Assembly (NCBI GenBank): GCA_963205335.1
Contig: CAUJIM010000088.1
Coordinates: forward strand, 27,669 to 91,668
Length of the DNA stretch: 64,000 bases
Reading direction: 5' to 3'
Source: Pseudomonadota bacterium
GTDB lineage: Bacteria > Pseudomonadota > Gammaproteobacteria > Burkholderiales > Burkholderiaceae_C
The first letter of the stretch is position 1. The number at the start of each line of letters is the position of its first letter. The notes under the pieces are model-generated. The model did no database searches and was not told where the DNA came from. It saw only the letters and a program-made list of their open reading frames with translations. A program made the translations under genes and the position numbers. Positions 40,831-50,225 of this stretch are shown here, in pieces.

Positions 40831-41535
40831 ATGCGCCACAGCAGCCACCTCGAATCGCACCGCCTGCACAAGGCCGGCTGGCTGCGCGCCGCCGTGCTGG
40901 GCGCCAACGACGGCCTGATCTCCACCGCCGGCCTGGTGGTCGGCATGGCAGCGGCCGGCGCCGAGCTGCGCACGCTGCTGCTGACGGCGGCGGCCGGGCT
41001 CACGGCGGGCGCGTTCTCGATGGCGGCGGGCGAGTACGTGTCGGTCAGCTCGCAGGCCGACGTCGAGCGGGCCGACCGCGCCACCGAGGCGCGCGAACTG
41101 GCCGAGCGGCCCGACTTCGAGCTGCAGGAGCTGACCGAAATCTACCGCCGGCGCGGCCTGCGGCCGGAGCTGGCGGCGCAGGTGGCGCGCGAGCTGACGG
41201 ACCACGACCCGCTGGACACGCACCTGCGCGACGAGCTCGGCATCACCGGGCACAACGAGGCGCGGCCGCTGCAGGCGGCGCTGGCCTCGGCCGGCTCGTT
41301 CGTGGCCGGGGCGCTGGTGCCGATCGTCATCGTGCTGCTGTACCGGGGGCCGAGCCTGACGGCGCTGCTGATCGGCGTCACGCTGCTGATGCTGGCCGCG
41401 CTGGGGGCGCTGGCCGCCCGGCTGGGCGGCGCGCCGGCCCTGCGCGGCGCGGTGCGGGTGCTGTTCTGGGGCGCGCTGGCGATGGCCGCCTCGGCGCTGA
41501 TCGGCCAGCTGTTCGGGACCGCGCCGCCGGCTTGA
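40831..41535 (+). CDS. VIT1/CCC1-family transporter
   Basis: This 234-aa protein starts with HKAGWLRAAVLGANDGLISTAGLVVGM, the family signature, followed by GAFSMAAGEYVSVSSQADVERAD and a charged cytosolic metal-binding region (ELQELTEIYRRRGL). Three further helices end the protein. Relatives move Fe2+ or Mn2+ out of the cytoplasm, so it may complement the manganese-controlled TerC-type transporter nearby; the substrate is not proven. Confidence 0.88.
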   Translation: MRHSSHLESHRLHKAGWLRAAVLGANDGLISTAGLVVGMAAAGAELRTLLLTAAAGLTAGAFSMAAGEYVSVSSQADVERADRATEARELAERPDFELQELTEIYRRRGLRPELAAQVARELTDHDPLDTHLRDELGITGHNEARPLQAALASAGSFVAGALVPIVIVLLYRGPSLTALLIGVTLLMLAALGALAARLGGAPALRGAVRVLFWGALAMAASALIGQLFGTAPPA

Positions 41536-41541
41536 GGCCGA

Positions 41542-43200
41542 TTACTCCGGCAGCGCGCGCGCCAGGATCTCGTCCACGTCGATCCCGCGCACGTCGATCG
41601 CGCCCGGCACGCGGCCGCCCATGGCCGCCTCGCCCAGGCGGGTGGCGATGAAGGCATCGGCGACGAAGTCCGGCGCGTGCTGGCGCAGCAGGCAGCCCTG
41701 CGCCAGCAGCACCAGCTGCTGCACCAGCACCCGGCCGAGCGCTTCGAGCTGTTCGGGCGGCGTGGCCAGCAGCGTGGCGATGGATTGCAGCAGCGCCGCC
41801 AGCCGCGGCTCGCCCCGCGCGACCGGCGCCAGCTCCTGCAGCAGCGCGCGCGCCGCCTCGGGCTCGCGCGAGAGGGCGCGCAGCACGTCCAGGCACATCA
41901 CGTTGCCCGAGCCCTCCCAGATCGAGTTGACCGGCGCCTCCAGGAACAGCCGCCCGACGATGCCGTCGAGGATGTAGCCGTTGCCGCCCAGCACCTCCAT
42001 GGTCTCGCCAGTGAGCTCGACGCCGCGCTTGCAGACCCAGAACTTGGCGGCCGGCGTCATCACGCGCTTCCAGGCGCGCTCGGCGGGGGTGTCGTCGCGC
42101 TCGTAGGCGCGCGCCAGGCGCATCAGGAGCACGAGGGCGGCCTCACTCTCCAGCGCCATGTCGGCCAGCACCGCGCGCATCAGGGGCTGCTCGGCCAGCG
42201 CCTTGCCGAAGGCCCGGCGCTCGCGCGCGTAGCTGATGGCCTGCACCAGCGCCTGGCGCAGGATCGCGGCGCTGCCGACGACGCAGTTCAGGCGCGTGAA
42301 GGTGGCCATCTCGATGATGGTGCGTATGCCCTTGCCCTCCTCGCCCATCAGGACGCCCCAGGCGTCCTGGAACTCCACCTCGCTGCTGGAGTTGCTGCGG
42401 TTGCCCACCTTGTCCTTCAGGCGCTGGATGTGCACCGCGTTCTTCGTGCCGTCCGGGCGCCAGCGCGGCACGTAGAAGCAGGCGAACGGCCCGCCCTCGC
42501 CCACGCGCGCCACCACCAGGTGGGCGTCGCACATCGGCGCCGAGAAGAACCACTTGTGACCGCGCAGCAGGTACTCCATGCCGCGCCCGCCCTCGCCGGC
42601 CGGCGTGGCCACCGTGGTGTTGGCGCGCACGTCCGAGCCGCCCTGCTTCTCAGTCATGCCCATGCCGATCCAGACGCTGTCCTTGCGCGCCACCGGCAGG
42701 TCGCGCGGGTCGTAGGCGTTGCTGTAGAGCTTGTCGCCCAGCTGCCGCCACAGCGCCTCCTCGCGCTGCAGCAGCGGGATGCAGGCCTGCGTCATCGTCG
42801 CCGGGCACAGCGTGCCCTGCTCGATCTGGCCATGCAGGTAGAAACCGGCCGCCCACGCAGTCCAGCGGCCCGCGCGGCGCTCCTTGAAAGTGAGCGAAAC
42901 CAGCCCCTCGCGGCGGTACATCGCCATCAGCTCGTGCCAGCTCGGATGGAACTCCACCTGATCGATGCGCCGCCCGCGCGTGTCGAAGGCGTGCAGCTCG
43001 GGCGTGTGGCGGTTGGCCTGCGCGGCCAGCTCGTAGCTCGCCTCCTGCCCGAGCTGCTGCGCGTAGCGCGACAGCTGCGGCACGGCCCACTCGGCGCCGT
43101 CGCGCGCCAGCGCCTCGCGCAGCGCCGGGTCGGTGGCGAGCAGGTCGTAGTCGCTGCGTTCGCCGATCTGGTTGAAGATGTCGTGGGTCTGCCAGCTCAT
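41542..43200 (-). CDS. AidB-like acyl-CoA dehydrogenase
   Basis: This 552-aa flavoprotein matches the large AidB subgroup: WIGMGMTEKQGGSDVRANTT, YLLRGHKWFFSAPMCDAHLV, SSSEVEFQDAWGVLMGEEGKG, and the C-terminal VLGGNGYILDGIVGRLFLEAPVNSIWEGSGN. AidB in E. coli belongs to the adaptive response to alkylation; others are isovaleryl-CoA dehydrogenase-like. The ATG at 43200 overlaps the stop of the upstream symporter gene as ATGA. Confidence 0.9.
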   Translation of the reverse strand: MSWQTHDIFNQIGERSDYDLLATDPALREALARDGAEWAVPQLSRYAQQLGQEASYELAAQANRHTPELHAFDTRGRRIDQVEFHPSWHELMAMYRREGLVSLTFKERRAGRWTAWAAGFYLHGQIEQGTLCPATMTQACIPLLQREEALWRQLGDKLYSNAYDPRDLPVARKDSVWIGMGMTEKQGGSDVRANTTVATPAGEGGRGMEYLLRGHKWFFSAPMCDAHLVVARVGEGGPFACFYVPRWRPDGTKNAVHIQRLKDKVGNRSNSSSEVEFQDAWGVLMGEEGKGIRTIIEMATFTRLNCVVGSAAILRQALVQAISYARERRAFGKALAEQPLMRAVLADMALESEAALVLLMRLARAYERDDTPAERAWKRVMTPAAKFWVCKRGVELTGETMEVLGGNGYILDGIVGRLFLEAPVNSIWEGSGNVMCLDVLRALSREPEAARALLQELAPVARGEPRLAALLQSIATLLATPPEQLEALGRVLVQQLVLLAQGCLLRQHAPDFVADAFIATRLGEAAMGGRVPGAIDVRGIDVDEILARALPE

Positions 43201-44231
43201 GGTGTGCCTCCGTCGCGAACGCCGCCGCTTCCCGTGGGAGCCTGCCCGGGCGCCAAAGTTTCGGGCCCGCCGCCGCGGTGCTGGAAGCGCCGCGCCAGCG
43301 CCGCGCAGGTCATCAATTGCACCTGGTGGTAGACCATCAGGGGCAGCAGCAAGGCCCCCATGGTGCCACCGGCGAACAGCACCTGGGCGATGGGCACACC
43401 GGTGGCCAGGCTTTTCTGCGAGGCGCCGAAGAGCGCGGCGATGCGGTCGGGCATGTCGAAGCCCAGCCGGCCCGTGGCCCAGTGGCACGCCAGCAGCAGC
43501 AGCGCCAGCAGCGCGCTGCAGCACAGCACCAGCAGCAGCAGGCGCGCCGGCGGCAGCTGCTGCCAGATGCCATCGACCACCGCCTTGCTGAACGCGGTGT
43601 AGATCACGAAGTAGATCGACGACTGGTCGACGTGCCTGAGCAGCGCGCGGTGCCGGTCCACCCAGGCGCCGAGCCAGCGCCGCGCCACCTGCCCCAGGAC
43701 GAAGGGCAGCAGCAGCTGCACCAGCACGCGCGCCAGCGCCTGGCCGAAGTCGATGCCCGCGACGGCCGAGCCGAGCAGCAGCAGCACCAGCGCCGGCGTG
43801 ACGAACACCCCCAGCAGGCTGGACGCCGCCGCGCCGCAGACCGCCGCCGAGACGTTGCCGCGCGCCATCGAGGTGAGCGCGATGGCCGACTGCACCGTGG
43901 ACGGCAGCACGCACAGGTAGAGCACGCCGCGGTAGAGCTCCACGCCCAGCAGCGGCAACAGCAGCGGCCGCGCGGCCCAGCCCAGCAGCGGAAACGCGAC
44001 GAAGGTGACCGCCAGCACGAAGCCGTGCAGGCGCCAGTGCGCCAGGCCCTGCAGCACCGCCGCGAGCGACTGCTTGGCGCCGTGCAGGAAGAACAGCAGC
44101 GCGATCGCCGCGTTGGTGAGCCACATGGCCCAGCGCGCCGCCTCGCCGTGCACCGGCAGCCAGCTCGCCGCCAGCACCAGCGCGAGCAGCGTGAGCACGA
44201 AGGGGTCGGGAAGCCAGGCGGGACGCGGCAT
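43197..44231 (-). CDS. Bile acid:sodium symporter family (YfeH-like) transporter
   Basis: This 344-aa membrane protein has about ten helices and the SBF-like motifs LPSTVQSAIALTSMARGNVSAAVCGA and FGASQKSLATGVPIAQVLF. It resembles YfeH-type transporters whose natural substrates are not firmly known. The ATG at 44231 (MPRPAWLPDPFVLTLLAL) is taken because the upstream extension is not hydrophobic. It forms a coupled two-gene unit with the AidB-like gene. Confidence 0.85.
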   Translation of the reverse strand: MPRPAWLPDPFVLTLLALVLAASWLPVHGEAARWAMWLTNAAIALLFFLHGAKQSLAAVLQGLAHWRLHGFVLAVTFVAFPLLGWAARPLLLPLLGVELYRGVLYLCVLPSTVQSAIALTSMARGNVSAAVCGAAASSLLGVFVTPALVLLLLGSAVAGIDFGQALARVLVQLLLPFVLGQVARRWLGAWVDRHRALLRHVDQSSIYFVIYTAFSKAVVDGIWQQLPPARLLLLVLCCSALLALLLLACHWATGRLGFDMPDRIAALFGASQKSLATGVPIAQVLFAGGTMGALLLPLMVYHQVQLMTCAALARRFQHRGGGPETLAPGQAPTGSGGVRDGGTP

Positions 44232-44386
44232 GGGCCACAGGTTAAGGCAATGCGGCCCCGCCAGGGCCGCACTGCGCCGCGATTCATGGAATACTGTGGC
44301 CGCGGCGGGCTTGAACTGCCGGGATTCGTTGCCACCTGCAGTGCAGGTTTCACGCACATCGGCGCCGCTGGCGACAGGAGGACCCC

Positions 44387-44674
44387 ATGCACATGCTCTA
44401 CGACTCGGATTCGTTCGTCGTCGTCCACATGCTGCCGCAGCCCGCGTCGGGCGAAGACGGCCCGTCCGCGGAGCCGGCGCCCCAGCTGCTGCGCCACGGC
44501 TTCGAGATCGTGGACAAGCGCTCGGGCAAGGAGGTTTACCTCGACGGCTCCTGGGCCGAGCTGTTCCAGCAGCAGATCATCGCCTGGCAGCGCGAGACGC
44601 CGACGCAGGAAGAAGTGGAAACCGCGCTCGACCGCTACGCCGGCCTGGCCCAGAACCCGGTGGTCCTGCACTGA
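44387..44674 (+). CDS. DUF3567 protein
   Basis: This 95-aa acidic protein matches the betaproteobacterial DUF3567 family: an N-terminal MLYDSDSFVVVHM, GFEIVDKRSGKEVYLDGSWAELFQ and the C-terminal LAQNPVVLH. The function is unknown and no catalytic motif is visible. A CAGGAGGACCCC ribosome binding site precedes the ATG. Confidence 0.8.
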   Translation: MHMLYDSDSFVVVHMLPQPASGEDGPSAEPAPQLLRHGFEIVDKRSGKEVYLDGSWAELFQQQIIAWQRETPTQEEVETALDRYAGLAQNPVVLH

Positions 44675-44840
44675 TCAGGAACGATTTCACCCTCCAGCGC
44701 TTTCTGGAGGCGCGCCAGCGGCTCTCTCTTTAATAGCTTATCAGTTTTTCATGGTGCGCCGCACCACCCGCGACGCATGAAACTGGCGTGCCCCAGGCCA
44801 GGGCCACCGCTCAAGGGCCGCCCCGCAGCGCTGGTGGCGT

Positions 44841-44873
44841 CCCCCTTCCCACGCACAGCGTGAGAGAAGGGGG
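44841..44873. repeat. Hairpin-forming dispersed repeat between DUF3567 gene and nnrS
   Basis: CCCCCTTC...CACGC-ACA-GCGTG...GAAGGGGG forms a long stem and is followed by AAGACGCGAAGCGGCTCAGG. I associate this kind of segment with repeats scattered in Comamonadaceae chromosomes, from memory only. It lies between convergent genes in a 229-bp gap and may serve as a bidirectional terminator. Confidence 0.5.
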
Positions 44874-44903
44874 AAGACGCGAAGCGGCTCAGGGGGTTGC
44901 GCT

Positions 44904-46193
44904 TCATCCCGGATGGCCGTCGATGCGCAGGCGGCCGTACCAGCCGCCCATGCGCAGGCCCCAGAGCAGCACGATCAGCCCCCAGAGCAGCGCCGCCAGC
45001 GCCAGCAGGCCGCCAGAGACGCCCAGCGGCAGGGCCGCCACCACGCGCAGCACCGTCGTCGCCTGCAGCAGCAGGAACAGGCTCCAGACCAGCGGCCCGG
45101 CCACCAGCGGCCGCCCGCTGTGGCCGCACGAGACGCGCGTGACCATGGCCAGGATCAGCGACCCCAGGCACCCCATGGTGAACGCATGCAGCGCCGCCAG
45201 GTGCCAGACCGGCGCGCCGCTGGCCGCGCCCCACCACTGCGTCACGCCGCTGATCAGGTAGGCCAGGCCGAGCCACATGAAGCCGATATGCAGCATCGCC
45301 AGCAGCGGGATCCTGAGCGCCGGGATCAGGCCCCAGCGCACCACCAGCCACAGCAGCGCGCAGCCCACCGCGAGCTCGACCGCGCCGCGCGCCCAGAGCC
45401 CCGCCCGGGCCAGCTCCGGCGGCCACGCCACCATGCCGAGCCAGACGAACACCGCCTGCGCCGCCACGCTGCCGACCAGCAGGGCCAGCACCCACCAGGG
45501 GCGCCAGGCCTCCACGCCCTTGAGCACGCCGTGCGTGAAGAACGGGATCATGCGGTGCGCCACCACCATGAACACCACCGCGATGAAGCCCCACAGCCCG
45601 GTGTGCACCCAGGCCAGCGCCAGGTCGTAGCGGCCCAGCAGGGTGCTGATGCCGACCGCCGCCACGCTGACGCTGCCGACCAGGAAGGCCGCGCGCACCG
45701 TCTTGCCGTGCACCCGGTCGGGCGCGCGGCTGGCGCGCACCAGGCCGGCGTACAGCCAGGCCATCCAGCTCAGGCCGCCCCAGGCGACGGCCAGACCCGC
45801 CAGGCCCAGCGCCTGCCCGAACAGCCCGCCGAGCAGCCAGAGCAGCCAGCCCGCGGCCTGCAGCAGCAAGGGCGTCTGGATCGCCGACACCGGCAGCGGC
45901 TCCACGTTGAGCCAGCGCGGCCCGGCGGTGAACAGGAAACCGGCGAAGAACAGCGGGATGAAGCCGAAGCTCATCAGCGCCCCGTGCGTCAGCATGGCGG
46001 GCGTACCCATGGGCAAGCCGAGCGCGCCCGTGGCCCGGTCGAGCTGCACCAGCGCCCACCACAGGCTGGCGGCGATCAGCAGCACGACGGCGAGCAGAAA
46101 GCCCAGCCGGTGCGGCGCCAGCAGCACGTAGCGCGCGCGCCAGGCGGTGTCGGGGGCCGCGGACTGCGCGGATAGGTCGGGGCCGGCACTCAT
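44904..46193 (-). CDS. nnrS: NnrS-family heme-copper membrane protein
   Basis: This 429-aa protein has about twelve transmembrane helices and NnrS signatures: LTHGALMSFGFIPLFFAGFLFTAG, VVFMVVAHRMIPFFTHGVL, and HLAALHAFTMGCLGSLILAMVTRVSCGHSGRPL. NnrS is linked to nitric oxide or nitrosative stress tolerance in denitrifiers. No other denitrification gene is in the window. It is followed upstream by a 158-bp gap before nrdJ with nothing recognisable. Confidence 0.92.
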   Translation of the reverse strand: MSAGPDLSAQSAAPDTAWRARYVLLAPHRLGFLLAVVLLIAASLWWALVQLDRATGALGLPMGTPAMLTHGALMSFGFIPLFFAGFLFTAGPRWLNVEPLPVSAIQTPLLLQAAGWLLWLLGGLFGQALGLAGLAVAWGGLSWMAWLYAGLVRASRAPDRVHGKTVRAAFLVGSVSVAAVGISTLLGRYDLALAWVHTGLWGFIAVVFMVVAHRMIPFFTHGVLKGVEAWRPWWVLALLVGSVAAQAVFVWLGMVAWPPELARAGLWARGAVELAVGCALLWLVVRWGLIPALRIPLLAMLHIGFMWLGLAYLISGVTQWWGAASGAPVWHLAALHAFTMGCLGSLILAMVTRVSCGHSGRPLVAGPLVWSLFLLLQATTVLRVVAALPLGVSGGLLALAALLWGLIVLLWGLRMGGWYGRLRIDGHPG

Positions 46194-46351
46194 CGCGCGG
46201 CCTCCAGGATCGAAGTGGATGTCATGGGCAAAGGCGCGGGCCCGGCGCCTCGCGCCCGGCCCGATTCAAAAACCGAAGAGGCCCGACGATAGCCGCTGCC
46301 CGATCGCCCCATGGCAATCAGGGACTCAGGGCACGGCCGAAAGCCGGCCAT

Positions 46352-49300
46352 TCAGCCGCAGCTGCCCAGCGCCCCGCACTGCGTGCAGTAGTCGCAGCCG
46401 TCCTTGCGGATCACCGCGTGCGCGCCGCACTCCCAGCACTTCTTGCCGGCCATCGCGGGCGGCAGGCCGCGCGGCGCCTCCTCGGGCGCTTCCAGCGGCA
46501 GCTCCTGCTGCTGCGGCGCGGCCACGCGCCGCGCCAGGATGCTCTGCACCGCGTAGGCCAGCGCCGCCACCTCCGAGTCGTGCCACAGCGGCACCAGGGT
46601 GCCGTCGGGCTTGGCGTAGCTGCCCAGGCGCACCGGGCCGCGGTCCCAGGCCACCTTGCGCATGTCCGACAGCGCCCGCTCCAGGAAGCCGCCGCGCGCC
46701 GCGAGCGACAGCAGCCGCATGCTCGAGGTGATCCACTGCTGCGACTCGCTGCTCTGGCCCACCGGCATGAAGAACTCGATCGCCCGGTCGACCGTGCCGC
46801 CGTGGCCATCGGGCACCGGCAGGAAGGAGACGATGAGGTACAGGCGCTTGTGCCCCTCCTGCGTCCAGTACTCGACCTTCTCGGCCACCGCCGCGAGCCC
46901 GCCATTGGGACGGCTTTCGATCACCGTGCGCATCGGATCGACCGGCGCGGGCGGCGGCTCCGGCGCCTGGGCCGGCGCCTCGGCCCTGGCCTCTTCCTTG
47001 GCCGGCGCCTCCAGCACCGCGCCCAGGATGCTGTTGGGCCGGTAGGTCGCCAGCCCCTTGAGCCCCGAGTGCCAGGCCTGCAGGTACAGGCCCTTGAAGT
47101 CGTCGTAGGGGTAGTCGGCCGGGATGTTGACGGTCTTGGAGATCGCGGTGTCGATGAACGGCTGCACCGCCTCCATCATCGCGACGTGGTCGCTGGCCGA
47201 CATCTCCAGCGCGCTGACGAAGTACTCGGGCAGCCGCTCGACGTTGCCGCCCAGCGTGCGGTACAGGCGCCAGGCGTAGTCCTCGACCACGTACTCGCTC
47301 ATCGTGCCGTCGCCCTCGCGCTTCTTGCGCGTGTAGGTCCAGGAGAACGGCGGCTCGATGCCGTTGGAGGCGTTGTCGGCGAACGCCAGGCTCACCGTGC
47401 CCGTGGGCGCGATCGACAGCAGGTGGCTGTTGCGTATGCCGTGCGTGCGGATGGCCTGCTGCAGGTCCTGCGGCAGGCGGCTGGCGAAGGTGCCCTGGGC
47501 CAGGTAGCCGTCGGCGTCGAACTTGGGGAAGCGCCCCTTCTCCTGGGCCAGCTCGACCGACGCGCGGTAGGCCGCGTCGCGCATGCACTCGGCGATGCGC
47601 ACCGCCATGTCGCGCCCTTCCTGCCGGTCGTAGCGCAGGCCCAGCATCGCCAGCGTGTTGCCCATGCCGGTGAAACCCACGCCGATGCGCCGCTTGGCCG
47701 CCGCCTCGGCGCGCTGCTGCTCCAGCGGCCAGAAGGTCACGTCCAGCACGTTGTCGAGCGCGCGCACCTGCGTCGCCACCACCTGGGAGAAGCGCTCGAA
47801 ATCGAAGCCCGCCTCGCCCGCGAAGCCGAAGGGGTTGCGCACGAAGCGCGTGAGGATGATGGGACCGAGGTCGCAGCAGCCGTAGGACGGCAATGGCTGT
47901 TCGCCGCAGTTGTGCGCATGCAGGCCATTGGCGTCGAAGGCATGGCAGTCGGCGACGGTGACGTCATAGACCATCTCATCGCCATCGTCGTGCAGCGCGG
48001 CCACCGTGGCGGTGAAGCGCTCGCGGTGCAGGGCGCGCCGATAGCCGGCCAAGGCCTGCGCCAAGCACTCGGCCTTCTCGTCATCCGCAAAGCCGATGCG
48101 ATCGGCATACCAGCCGATGTTGTCGCCGCTGATGATCAGTTCATGCTGTGCGCGAGTGGCGTACTCGCGCTGGCTGCCATGGTCATCGGGCAAGCTGCGC
48201 ACCTGCGCCGGGCGCCGGTTTTCATGGATCGTGCTGACAATGCCCATGCGCAGCAGCATGCGCTGCGCAGACTGCAAGACGCCAAGATCGCTCTGCGCCA
48301 AACGCAGGCTGACGCCCTTGTCCTGCGTGTCTTGCACACTGCCATCGGCATCGAACAGGCCACGCAGCACGCCTACGCCGAAATCGGACGAAGCGCGCTC
48401 CATCCGCGGCGTGATCGTCTCGTGCCCCACCTCCATGCCCATCCCGAAGGCCAGGTCGCGCAGCGCGACGCTTGCCATGCGCGCCTCGCCTCGTCCCGCG
48501 ATGGGGCGCTGGAAACCGCGGAAATCGGCACGGTGGCGCAAGGTGGCCGCGGCCGCCTCGGCCGCGCGCACGATGCCCGCAGCCCCAGTCGCGGCATAAG
48601 CCGCCCCCGCATCAGTGCCCACAGCGCGCAGTTCGGGCGCCCAGACGCTAAGCACAGCCTTGTCGGCCCTGAGCGCGCCATCACCCAGCAAAAGCCCGAG
48701 CAGATACCCCTCGGCTTCGGTGCCCTCGCCTGCCCATCCCTGCAAGACACGGTGGTTGCCGAGCAGTACCTCATCGCCCGGTTGCAGCCGTGCGGCGGGT
48801 ACCCACGCCGTCTCCAGCGTGTAGCGCGTCTTGCGCGCCACCCGTCGTACGCGGTGATCGGCCGTGAGCCTGAGCGTGTAGCCCTCGCGCGTTTGCAGGC
48901 GCAACACCGGCTTGCGGCCCGTCTCGAAGAAGCCCTGGCTTTCGGTGGGGTAGACGCGACCTTCGACAACCGCGCCGAACGGCTTGCCGATCAGGTCCGC
49001 GACCTGCGCCGCGCCGTTTTCCGTCATGACCCACGTATCGGCGGTCACGCACGGGTTGGTCGCATCGATGCGCTCGGTGTAGCGCAGGTTGTTGTCGGTG
49101 TTGATGTGGTCCAGGAACAGGATGCCCGGCTCGGCGAAGTCGTAGGCCGACTGCATGATGGTGTCCCAGAGCACGCGCGCGCGCACGGTCTTGTAGACCC
49201 ACTTGCCGTCGGGGCGGCGGTGCGCGCCGTTGCGCTGGCACTCCAGGCTGGGCTCGGCCCGGTGCACCAGCTCCCATGGGCCGTCCTGCTCGACGGCGCT

Positions 49301-49939
49301 CATGAAGGCGTCGGGCACGCCGACCGAGACGTTGAAGTTGTTCCAGCGCCCTGGCGTGCGCTTGGCGGTGATGAAGTCGAGCACGTCCGGGTGGTCGATG
49401 CGCAGCACGCCCATCTGCGCGCCGCGGCGCGCGCCCGCGCTCTCGACCGTCGAGCACGACTGGTCGAACACGTTGATGTAGCTGCACGGGCCCGAAGCCA
49501 TCGAGTGCGTGCCCTTGACCAGCGCCCCGCGCGGGCGGATGCGCGAGAAGTCGTAGCCCACGCCGCCGCCGCGGCGCATGGTCTCGGCGGCCTCGCGCAG
49601 CGCTTCGTAGATGCCGGGAAAGCCCTCGTCGTCCACGCCCTGGATGCAGTCGCCCACCGGCTGCACGAAGCAGTTGATCAGCGTCGCCTGGATGTCGGTG
49701 CCCGCGGCGCTCATGATGCGCCCGGCGCCGATCGCGCCGGCGCGCAGATTCTCCAGGAAGCGCGCCTGCATGGCCTCGCGCAGCCCGGGTTGCTCGACCG
49801 ACGCGAGCGCCCGCGCCACGCGCGCATACAGCTCATCCACCTCGCGCTCGCCATCCTTGAAGTACTTCTCCTGCAGCACGTCCTGGCTGATGTCCTGCAC
49901 GGACAGGCTGGGGGCGAGATCGGTGGATTCACGGTGCAT
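46352..49939 (-). CDS. nrdJ: Adenosylcobalamin-dependent (class II) ribonucleotide reductase NrdJ, with intein
   Basis: This 1195-aa precursor yields a roughly 814-aa class II ribonucleotide reductase after removal of a 381-aa intein. Extein signatures include GGGVGYDFSRIRPRG, SCSTVESAGARRGAQMG and the active-site NPC|GEQPLPSYGCC, which the intein splits. The C-terminal part has SIAPTGTVSLAFADNASNGIEP and a cysteine-rich zinc-ribbon tail, CWECGAHAVIRKDGCDYCTQCGALG. The ATG at 49939 (MHRESTDLAP) is used rather than the start 41 codons upstream. Function: B12-dependent dNTP synthesis independent of oxygen. Confidence 0.94.
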   Translation of the reverse strand: MHRESTDLAPSLSVQDISQDVLQEKYFKDGEREVDELYARVARALASVEQPGLREAMQARFLENLRAGAIGAGRIMSAAGTDIQATLINCFVQPVGDCIQGVDDEGFPGIYEALREAAETMRRGGGVGYDFSRIRPRGALVKGTHSMASGPCSYINVFDQSCSTVESAGARRGAQMGVLRIDHPDVLDFITAKRTPGRWNNFNVSVGVPDAFMSAVEQDGPWELVHRAEPSLECQRNGAHRRPDGKWVYKTVRARVLWDTIMQSAYDFAEPGILFLDHINTDNNLRYTERIDATNPCVTADTWVMTENGAAQVADLIGKPFGAVVEGRVYPTESQGFFETGRKPVLRLQTREGYTLRLTADHRVRRVARKTRYTLETAWVPAARLQPGDEVLLGNHRVLQGWAGEGTEAEGYLLGLLLGDGALRADKAVLSVWAPELRAVGTDAGAAYAATGAAGIVRAAEAAAATLRHRADFRGFQRPIAGRGEARMASVALRDLAFGMGMEVGHETITPRMERASSDFGVGVLRGLFDADGSVQDTQDKGVSLRLAQSDLGVLQSAQRMLLRMGIVSTIHENRRPAQVRSLPDDHGSQREYATRAQHELIISGDNIGWYADRIGFADDEKAECLAQALAGYRRALHRERFTATVAALHDDGDEMVYDVTVADCHAFDANGLHAHNCGEQPLPSYGCCDLGPIILTRFVRNPFGFAGEAGFDFERFSQVVATQVRALDNVLDVTFWPLEQQRAEAAAKRRIGVGFTGMGNTLAMLGLRYDRQEGRDMAVRIAECMRDAAYRASVELAQEKGRFPKFDADGYLAQGTFASRLPQDLQQAIRTHGIRNSHLLSIAPTGTVSLAFADNASNGIEPPFSWTYTRKKREGDGTMSEYVVEDYAWRLYRTLGGNVERLPEYFVSALEMSASDHVAMMEAVQPFIDTAISKTVNIPADYPYDDFKGLYLQAWHSGLKGLATYRPNSILGAVLEAPAKEEARAEAPAQAPEPPPAPVDPMRTVIESRPNGGLAAVAEKVEYWTQEGHKRLYLIVSFLPVPDGHGGTVDRAIEFFMPVGQSSESQQWITSSMRLLSLAARGGFLERALSDMRKVAWDRGPVRLGSYAKPDGTLVPLWHDSEVAALAYAVQSILARRVAAPQQQELPLEAPEEAPRGLPPAMAGKKCWECGAHAVIRKDGCDYCTQCGALGSCG
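47909..49051 (-). other. Intein with LAGLIDADG homing endonuclease domain inside NrdJ
   Basis: The inserted 381-aa segment starts with Cys in CVTADTWVMTENGAAQ (splicing block A) and ends VADCHAFDANGLHAHN with the penultimate His and terminal Asn, followed by extein Cys+1 (CGEQ). Two LAGLIDADG-type motifs are visible, LLGLLLGDGAL and VLRGLFDADGSV, so it probably encodes a homing endonuclease. The insertion point is the highly conserved NPC active-site region, a known ribonucleotide reductase intein site. The frame is intact, so splicing should be functional. Confidence 0.93.
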
Positions 49940-50053
49940 GGCGAGGGGCTCCAGACAAGAGGAAAGCGGCGGGAAATGAAATCGTGGGGGCGTACTCGGG
50001 AGAGCCGCGACCGGTTCGAGCGTATCGACCCAACTGATGATACATACAGTTTT

Positions 50054-50092
50054 TTGCGTCACGCTGTTGCGTCACGTTCTTGCGTCGCGCGC
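50054..50092 (-). repeat. Three 13-bp direct repeats upstream of nrdJ
   Basis: TTGCGTCACG begins at 50054 and 50067, and a variant TTGCGTCGCG at 50080, giving an exact 13-bp period. The array lies about 115 bp before the nrdJ start, in the divergent gap shared with the ChaN-like gene. It could be a protein-binding cluster; it does not match the NrdR box I know. Confidence 0.5.
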
Positions 50093-50225
50093 CCACGCCA
50101 TTTTGACACTTCGGCGGGCCGATCCACCATTCTTCAGTCCCGTCCGGCACCACTGTCCATTCCTGTAGCATGGGTTCGGCCTGGCGACACGGTCGGCGAG
50201 GCACCGCACCCGACGGAGGACAGTC

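Noticed and set aside
46352-49939. NrdJ as a frameshifted or chimeric gene because of the unfamiliar middle part
   Set aside because: The reading frame is continuous and the insertion has canonical intein boundaries (Cys at the start, His-Asn then Cys at the end).
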